From JAFDWI01 sp964449375 (lineage in GTDB: Bacteria; Actinomycetota; Acidimicrobiia; Acidimicrobiales; Iamiaceae), in the NCBI GenBank assembly GCA_964449375.1, contig CAYVAS010000006.1, positions 8,041 through 72,040 of the forward strand: 64,000 bases of DNA, written 5' to 3'. A model generated the notes under the pieces. It saw only the letters and a program-made list of their open reading frames with translations, did no database searches and was not told the DNA's origin. Shown piece by piece: positions 59,821-64,000 of this stretch. Numbering within the stretch: position 1 is the first letter of the stretch; each line of letters starts with the position of its first letter. The position numbers and the translations under genes were made by a program.

Positions 59821-60348
59821 ATGCCCGAGGTGGCCGACCATCTGTCTGATCCGCACCGACCTGCTCGACCGGGCCGCTCCCGGCGGCGGGGACGATCCGG
59901 CGACGGGTTTCTGCACTGCGACGACGGCCACACCCGCTGGGGCCGCTACGGCGCCGCGGGGGCGTTGTTCATCGTGCGAGCCGAGGAGGGCACCGAAGTG
60001 CTCATGCAACTGCGGTCGTCCCTGGCCCACGAGGGCGGCACCTGGTCGTGTCCAGGTGGGGCCATCGACGAAGGCGAGACGCCGCTGGAGGCCGCGCTGC
60101 GTGAGTCCACCGAAGAGGTCGGCCCGCCGCCGGAACCCTTCGAGGTGCTGGGCGAGTACGTGTTCGCGCCGGCAGGCAACTGGCGGTACGTGACCTCGGT
60201 GATCCAGGTGCCACACCGATTCGGGGAGGCGGCCAACTTCGAGACCACCGAGGTCCGCTGGTGCACCGGCGACGAGGTCGAACGGTTGCCCCTGCACCCC
60301 GGGTTCGCCGCGGCCTGGCCGCACCTGTGGCGGATCGCCACCGGCTGA
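59821..60348 (+). CDS. Nudix hydrolase, MutT-like; start uncertain
   Basis: 175 residues from ATG 59821. The Nudix box is clear and complete: GGAIDEGETPLEAALRESTE (EEVG follows), preceded by ALFIVRAEEGTEVLMQLRSS and the typical opening GDGFLHCDDGHTRWGRYGAA. It should hydrolyse a nucleoside diphosphate-linked compound. The first 30 codons look wrong for this frame (HRPARPGRSRRRGRSG), while the next frame from the GTG at 59813 reads a better-biased VECPRWPTICLIRTDLLDRA then APGGGDDPATGF up to the same point. A frameshift near 59905-59915, or a separate short upstream frame, is possible. Confidence 0.75.
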   Translation: MPEVADHLSDPHRPARPGRSRRRGRSGDGFLHCDDGHTRWGRYGAAGALFIVRAEEGTEVLMQLRSSLAHEGGTWSCPGGAIDEGETPLEAALRESTEEVGPPPEPFEVLGEYVFAPAGNWRYVTSVIQVPHRFGEAANFETTEVRWCTGDEVERLPLHPGFAAAWPHLWRIATG

Positions 60349-60364
60349 GCCCGAAGCACCGACC

Positions 60365-60406
60365 GGCCTGGTGGTCTTCGGCCGTCGCGGCCGGGACCAC
60401 CAGGCC
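60365..60406. terminator. Bidirectional hairpin terminator between convergent genes
   Basis: GGCCTGGTGGTC (60365-60376) is perfectly complementary to GACCACCAGGCC (60395-60406), a 12-bp stem with an 18-nt loop that itself folds. It lies between the Nudix gene and the convergent surface-protein gene. Confidence 0.7.
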
Positions 60407-60412
60407 CGCAGG

Positions 60413-63253
60413 TCAGTGGCGGTGGCGGGTGCGGTTTCGCCGGCTCACCAGCACCGCCGCCAGGCCCAGCACGGCCAGAAGCTGACCGGCCACGACCAGC
60501 GCCGGAAGGTCACCGTCGGGTCCGGTCCGAGCGAGTTCGCCCGAGCCGGCCGCCGCTTCGTCGGCGCCGGTTCCATCAGCCGTCGCGCCGGTCCCGCCCG
60601 CTTCCGCTGCGGCGACCTGGACCGGGGTGTCGGGTCCGGTCGGCGACGTGTCGTCGACCCTGTCGTCACCCGGACCGACCGGGCCGTCGTCTCCCGGACC
60701 AACCGGATCGTCTTCACCGATGATGACACCGGGCTCGTCACCCGGACCGACCGGATCGTCGTCACCCGGAGGTACCGGGTCGTCACCGCCGATGATGACC
60801 CCGGGCTTCTGGCCCGGGCCGGTCCCGCCATCACCCGGATCGGTCCCGTCATCACCCGGATCGGTCCCGTCATCACCCGGGCCGGTCCCACCATCACCCG
60901 GATCGGTCCCGCCATCACCCGGATCGTCGACCTCACCGTCGTCGTCGCCGGGATCCGGCACGGCCACGTCGATGACGATCTCGACGGTTTCGCCCTCGGG
61001 CACGTCGAGGTCTCTCGAAGCGACGACCTCACCGTCATGGGTGGCGGTGAGCTGCCAGATCCCGGGGGTCAGGTCGTCGAAACCGAACAGCCCGTCGGCA
61101 CCGGTCACCTCGTCGAGCACCACCGAACCATCGGTGATCTGCACGGCCACGCCGTCGACCGGACCGCTCAGGTCGTCCCAGCGCACCTGGCCGGTGATCG
61201 CCCCGAGATCGGGGTCAGGCACGACCACGGGCACCGGCACGTCGAGCACGACGAGGAGCTTCTCACCGTCGGCGATGCTCAGCGGCCCGGAGAACACCAC
61301 GTCCCCGTCATGGGTTGCCTGCAGGTTCCAGAGGCCCGGGGTCAGGTCGTCGAAGGCGAACAGCCCGTCGGCACCGGTCACCTCGTCGAGCACCACCGAA
61401 CCATCGGTGATCTGCACGGCCACGCCGTCGACCGGACCGCTCAGGTCGTCCCAACGCGCCTCACCGATGATCGACCCGGTGAGCACCAGAACGAAGTCCT
61501 CGGTGAGCGTTTCCCCGCCGGAAACGGTCACGTTGCGCGTCTGGACGACGTCGCCGTCGACGACGACCTCCAGACGGTGGTCGCCGGCGGCCGCGCCGGT
61601 CAAGGCATAGGCGCCGTCCAGATCGACGGCGGCGGACAACGAGGAACCACCCGCGTCGGGAACGAGCCGGACTTGGGCGTCGGTGACGGGAGCGCCGTTG
61701 GACCAGGCGACGGTGCCTTCCACCGCGCCGAACGAATCCGGCTCGTCGACGAAGACGTACGTGAAGCTCGACTCACCGGGCACGACGAGCATCCACGGGA
61801 GCGTGCCCAGCAGCGTGCCGTCGCTGGTGTGCACCTCGATATCGAACAGCGAACCCGCACCTTCGATGCCCTCGATGGTGAACATCCCGTCGTCGTCGGT
61901 GACGGTGTCCAGTCCCTGGGAGGGCACCGAGACCACGACCCCGGGGATCCCCGAGGAGTCGACGGACGACAGCACCCCACCGTTCACTCGCCCGGTGGGC
62001 ATCGCGAGCACGACGTCCTGCTCGGTCGTGCCCCCTGGGATCACGTCGATGGCGGCCGGATCGCTGGTGTAGACGTAGCCCGGCATGTAGGTGCCCTCGA
62101 CCTGCAACTCGTACTCGCCGAAGTCGACGTGATCGAAGCGGAACCAACCGTTGCCGTCGGTGTGGGCGTCAAAGGTGCCCGATGTGCCCGTCAAGGTCAC
62201 GTTCCCGGTGCCCGTGCCGTCGGAGACGACCGGAGAGCCGTCGGAGAACGTCGCGCGTCCCTGCACGAATCCCGGTTGGGCGGTGTCCAGGACGATGTCG
62301 AGGATCCGGTGTTCGTCGACACCCACGCTGATTGCTTCATGGGCGACGAAGCCATACACATTGTGCATGACCCGCACCTGGTAATCCCCGGCCGGCAGCT
62401 CGTCGAGCTCGTAGGCGCCGTGGTCGTCGGTGGCGACGACCTTCGTCGAGAAGATGTCACCGATGGCGGTCGTTCCGCTGATTTGGACCTGCTGGTGCGC
62501 AACGGGGGAACCATCGGCCCAGGTCACCATTCCTGACAACGAACCGGGTTCCGTGTAGCCGAGGGTGACGTCCACGTAGACCCAGGTGTCGTAGTCGGGC
62601 ACCGACGCGGACCGAACGGCGAGAAACTCGCCGGTGTCCCAGCGGTAGGTGAGCAGATGGTTGCCGGCAAGCACGCTGGCCTCGTAGACGCCGTCGAGAT
62701 TTCCAAGCTCGGTCAACTCGGTGACCATGCCGGTGTCCACGTTGTGTGCCGTGACGGACAACCCGGAGACGGGGTTGCCATTGGGATGGACCACCGTCGT
62801 GCGGAGGTACGAGTCGGAGATCGACAGGACGCGGGTCACCGACTGCGGAGGGCCGCTGGGCCCGAAGTTGCAGTCCACCCGGTAGCCGAGCGCCCTTAGG
62901 CGACTGCCCTGGTTGAACGTCTCGTTGATCACGATGTCGCCGCTGCCGCTCCCGACTCGGGCGTAGATCACATTTTCTTTGAACCCTCCGCCGAGGTCTT
63001 CTAGCCTGGTGACCTTCCGGTAGCCGCTCGCGGGCACCGTGCCGCAGTTGGCGGTGACCGTGACCTGCGCTTTTCTGGTGGTGTAGCCGTTCGCGTCGAC
63101 GGGTGTGGGATCCAACGTGAGCGAAATCGGCCGAGGCCCACTCGCGGCTTGGGCGGGGGAAGAAACCGGGAACGAGGTCAGCACCATGGCGGTGACTGCG
63201 ACAAGGACGGGCACGAGTACCCAACGGGTTCGCCGGGACGTTCTGGTGATCAT
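60413..63253 (-). CDS. Large cell-wall-anchored surface protein with repeated beta domains and LARTG sorting signal
   Basis: 946 residues. Signal peptide (RRTRWVLVPVLVAVTAMVLT, ending AQA about residue 37). Then about eight SdrB/carboxypeptidase-regulatory-like beta domains of 80-90 residues (for example GMVTWADGSPVAHQQVQISG, GAVEGTVAWSNGAPVTDAQV), two of them near-identical (96-bp exact repeat). Then an acidic Asp/Gly/Pro-Thr linker (about 770-870) and a C-terminal sorting signal: LARTG (907-911), a hydrophobic helix, and RRNRTRHRH. The sequence fits the LAxTG motif used by class E sortases of actinobacteria. No sortase gene is in the window. It is likely an adhesin or structural surface protein. 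Confidence 0.88.
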   Translation of the reverse strand: MITRTSRRTRWVLVPVLVAVTAMVLTSFPVSSPAQAASGPRPISLTLDPTPVDANGYTTRKAQVTVTANCGTVPASGYRKVTRLEDLGGGFKENVIYARVGSGSGDIVINETFNQGSRLRALGYRVDCNFGPSGPPQSVTRVLSISDSYLRTTVVHPNGNPVSGLSVTAHNVDTGMVTELTELGNLDGVYEASVLAGNHLLTYRWDTGEFLAVRSASVPDYDTWVYVDVTLGYTEPGSLSGMVTWADGSPVAHQQVQISGTTAIGDIFSTKVVATDDHGAYELDELPAGDYQVRVMHNVYGFVAHEAISVGVDEHRILDIVLDTAQPGFVQGRATFSDGSPVVSDGTGTGNVTLTGTSGTFDAHTDGNGWFRFDHVDFGEYELQVEGTYMPGYVYTSDPAAIDVIPGGTTEQDVVLAMPTGRVNGGVLSSVDSSGIPGVVVSVPSQGLDTVTDDDGMFTIEGIEGAGSLFDIEVHTSDGTLLGTLPWMLVVPGESSFTYVFVDEPDSFGAVEGTVAWSNGAPVTDAQVRLVPDAGGSSLSAAVDLDGAYALTGAAAGDHRLEVVVDGDVVQTRNVTVSGGETLTEDFVLVLTGSIIGEARWDDLSGPVDGVAVQITDGSVVLDEVTGADGLFAFDDLTPGLWNLQATHDGDVVFSGPLSIADGEKLLVVLDVPVPVVVPDPDLGAITGQVRWDDLSGPVDGVAVQITDGSVVLDEVTGADGLFGFDDLTPGIWQLTATHDGEVVASRDLDVPEGETVEIVIDVAVPDPGDDDGEVDDPGDGGTDPGDGGTGPGDDGTDPGDDGTDPGDGGTGPGQKPGVIIGGDDPVPPGDDDPVGPGDEPGVIIGEDDPVGPGDDGPVGPGDDRVDDTSPTGPDTPVQVAAAEAGGTGATADGTGADEAAAGSGELARTGPDGDLPALVVAGQLLAVLGLAAVLVSRRNRTRHRH
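61085..61180. repeat. 96-bp exact direct repeat, copy 1 (inside surface protein gene)
   Basis: Identical base for base to 61358-61453; the offset is 273 bp (91 codons), so the reading frame is kept. It encodes the WDDLSGPVDGVAVQITDGSV domain core. Indicates a recent internal duplication. Confidence 0.9.
61358..61453. repeat. 96-bp exact direct repeat, copy 2
   Basis: Second copy of the 61085-61180 repeat. Confidence 0.9.
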
Positions 63254-63347
63254 GTGACTCTCTCTGTGGTCTTCGGGCATCGACAGTTCTGAGGCGACTG
63301 GGTGAAGGCCCGGCGGCCGTGCGCCACTCGGATCCGCCGGGCGTGTC

Positions 63348-64000
63348 TCATGCGTGCTGCTCTTCGAGCGCGTTCAGCACCTCTTCGACCACTGCGATCC
63401 GTCCCTCTTCGGGGCTGTCCGAATGGGCCGCCACCGTGAAGATCCGTCCGGACGGATCGATCGCGAACACGACGGTGGACGCACCGAACTCGTAGCTGCC
63501 GTTGGGCACCTCGAGCGCGTCGATCTCGACGATCTCGGTGTCTCCCGCGGCGAAGTCGAGAGCCCATTCCAGGGCCTCGGTGCCCAGCCGCTCATCGGTC
63601 TGGTCCATCGACATCACCTGCACCTGCAAGGTGGTCGCGGGTCCCCCCTCGAGCTTGTAGGTCCAGGTGCAGTCGGGCTGACCGGAGCCCGGTCGGGTCG
63701 CGGAGACCTCCGACCCCAGGTGCTCGGCGATCGTCTCCTCGTCGAGCAGCGCGCACACCTCCTCGGAGGTCAGGTCCTCGGGGAGGCCGTCGTAGACGGG
63801 TTCGACCCAGTCCGATGCGCCCCCACCGCCGGTGCCGTCGCCGTTCTGGTCGACCGACTCCGTGGTCTGGGAGGCCCCAGCGTCCTCGTCGGCGCCATCG
63901 CTGTCGCTGCCACAGGCGGCCAGGGCCACCACCAGACTCAGAGTTACGGCGGCCAGGACGAATCTGCGACGAGGTGATGGACCATCGGGTCGGTGACGCA
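63348..64000 (-). CDS. Lipoprotein, DUF3558-like (5' end at window edge)
   Basis: 216 or more codons, open to the window end. A signal peptide RRRFVLAAVTLSLVVALAAC ends in a lipobox LAAC, followed by an acidic Ser/Gly linker. The folded part (about 55-194 of the visible GTG reading) resembles secreted actinobacterial DUF3558-type domains: EEVCALLDEETIAEHLGSEV, a Cys-containing PDCTWTYKLEGGPATTLQVQ, and a final helix VVEEVLNALEEQ. The two remaining bases at the edge are TG just before the Arg/His-rich start, so a start codon nTG at 63999-64001 is likely. Function unknown. Confidence 0.75.
   Translation of the reverse strand, partial: RHRPDGPSPRRRFVLAAVTLSLVVALAACGSDSDGADEDAGASQTTESVDQNGDGTGGGGASDWVEPVYDGLPEDLTSEEVCALLDEETIAEHLGSEVSATRPGSGQPDCTWTYKLEGGPATTLQVQVMSMDQTDERLGTEALEWALDFAAGDTEIVEIDALEVPNGSYEFGASTVVFAIDPSGRIFTVAAHSDSPEEGRIAVVEEVLNALEEQHA

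Noticed and set aside
60627..61610. Pro/Ser/Gly-rich plus-strand frame opposite the surface-protein linker
   Set aside because: Antisense of the Asp/Gly/Pro linker repeat; no start signal and no fold.
1..64000. CRISPR arrays, insertion sequences, prophage genes, rRNA genes
   Set aside because: No regularly spaced repeats, transposase or phage structural motifs or rRNA sequence was seen.

Overview
The window is about 64 kb of very GC-rich, gene-dense bacterial chromosome with about 57 protein genes, one tRNA gene and two gene remnants. Codon third positions are almost all G or C. The gene content fits an Actinomycetota, most likely outside the model genera and plausibly an Acidimicrobiia-type lineage: a mycobacterial-type bifunctional dCTP deaminase, F420/LLM-type oxidoreductases, a stand-alone LigD-type polymerase, a UvrD2-like helicase with an HRDC-like end, and an LAxTG-type wall-sorting signal. 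The lineage is inferred from content, not from a marker phylogeny. There is no phage, transposase or CRISPR array, so this reads as core or near-core chromosome.

Layout. 1-8 kb: the end of a sigma-70-like protein with a membrane anchor, dcd, an MFS exporter, a secreted EEP-fold phosphodiesterase, bioY, a thioesterase and a Ca2+/H+ antiporter. 8-14 kb: an acyl-CoA synthetase with an alkylsulfatase, then an MFS pump with its TetR repressor and a clear operator. 14-18 kb: an NAD-salvage operon pncB-pncA-nrtR. 18-28 kb: a PAS-GAF-GGDEF-EAL protein, an oxidoreductase, enoyl-CoA hydratase, meso-DAP dehydrogenase, a YdbS/YdbT-like PH-domain pair, fructosamine kinase with LMW phosphatase, and a methyltransferase. 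28-39 kb: a 12-blade Kelch lipoprotein, a DapB-like dehydrogenase, DUF808, two LLM oxidoreductases, a LigD-type polymerase, a CinA-type amidase, a flavodoxin and a hemerythrin protein. 39-48.6 kb: pta-ackA, a GyrI-like protein, a large UvrD-family helicase, and an MFS-MarR operon.

48.6-51.5 kb is the most distinctive part. A CarH/LitR-like B12-binding regulator (Wx9EH signature) is divergent from a CrtO-like carotenoid-glycoside acyltransferase, and a CrtQ-like glycosyltransferase converges on the latter. A similar short palindrome lies in both promoter regions. This looks like a light- and cobalamin-responsive module that decorates a carotenoid, with no carotenoid backbone genes in view.

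51.6-64 kb: a flavin-reductase-like protein, tRNA-Gly(CCC) followed by a methyltransferase and two decayed fragments, a secreted TolB-like propeller, a LAL-type LuxR regulator, cutA, an RlmI-like methyltransferase, a Nudix hydrolase, a large LARTG-anchored surface protein and the start-truncated end of a lipoprotein.

A feature that runs through the window is a TAnnnT hexamer placed exactly 6 (sometimes 7-8) nt before the start codon of many genes with no ribosome-binding site. This points to widespread leaderless mRNAs, and it was used to choose starts.
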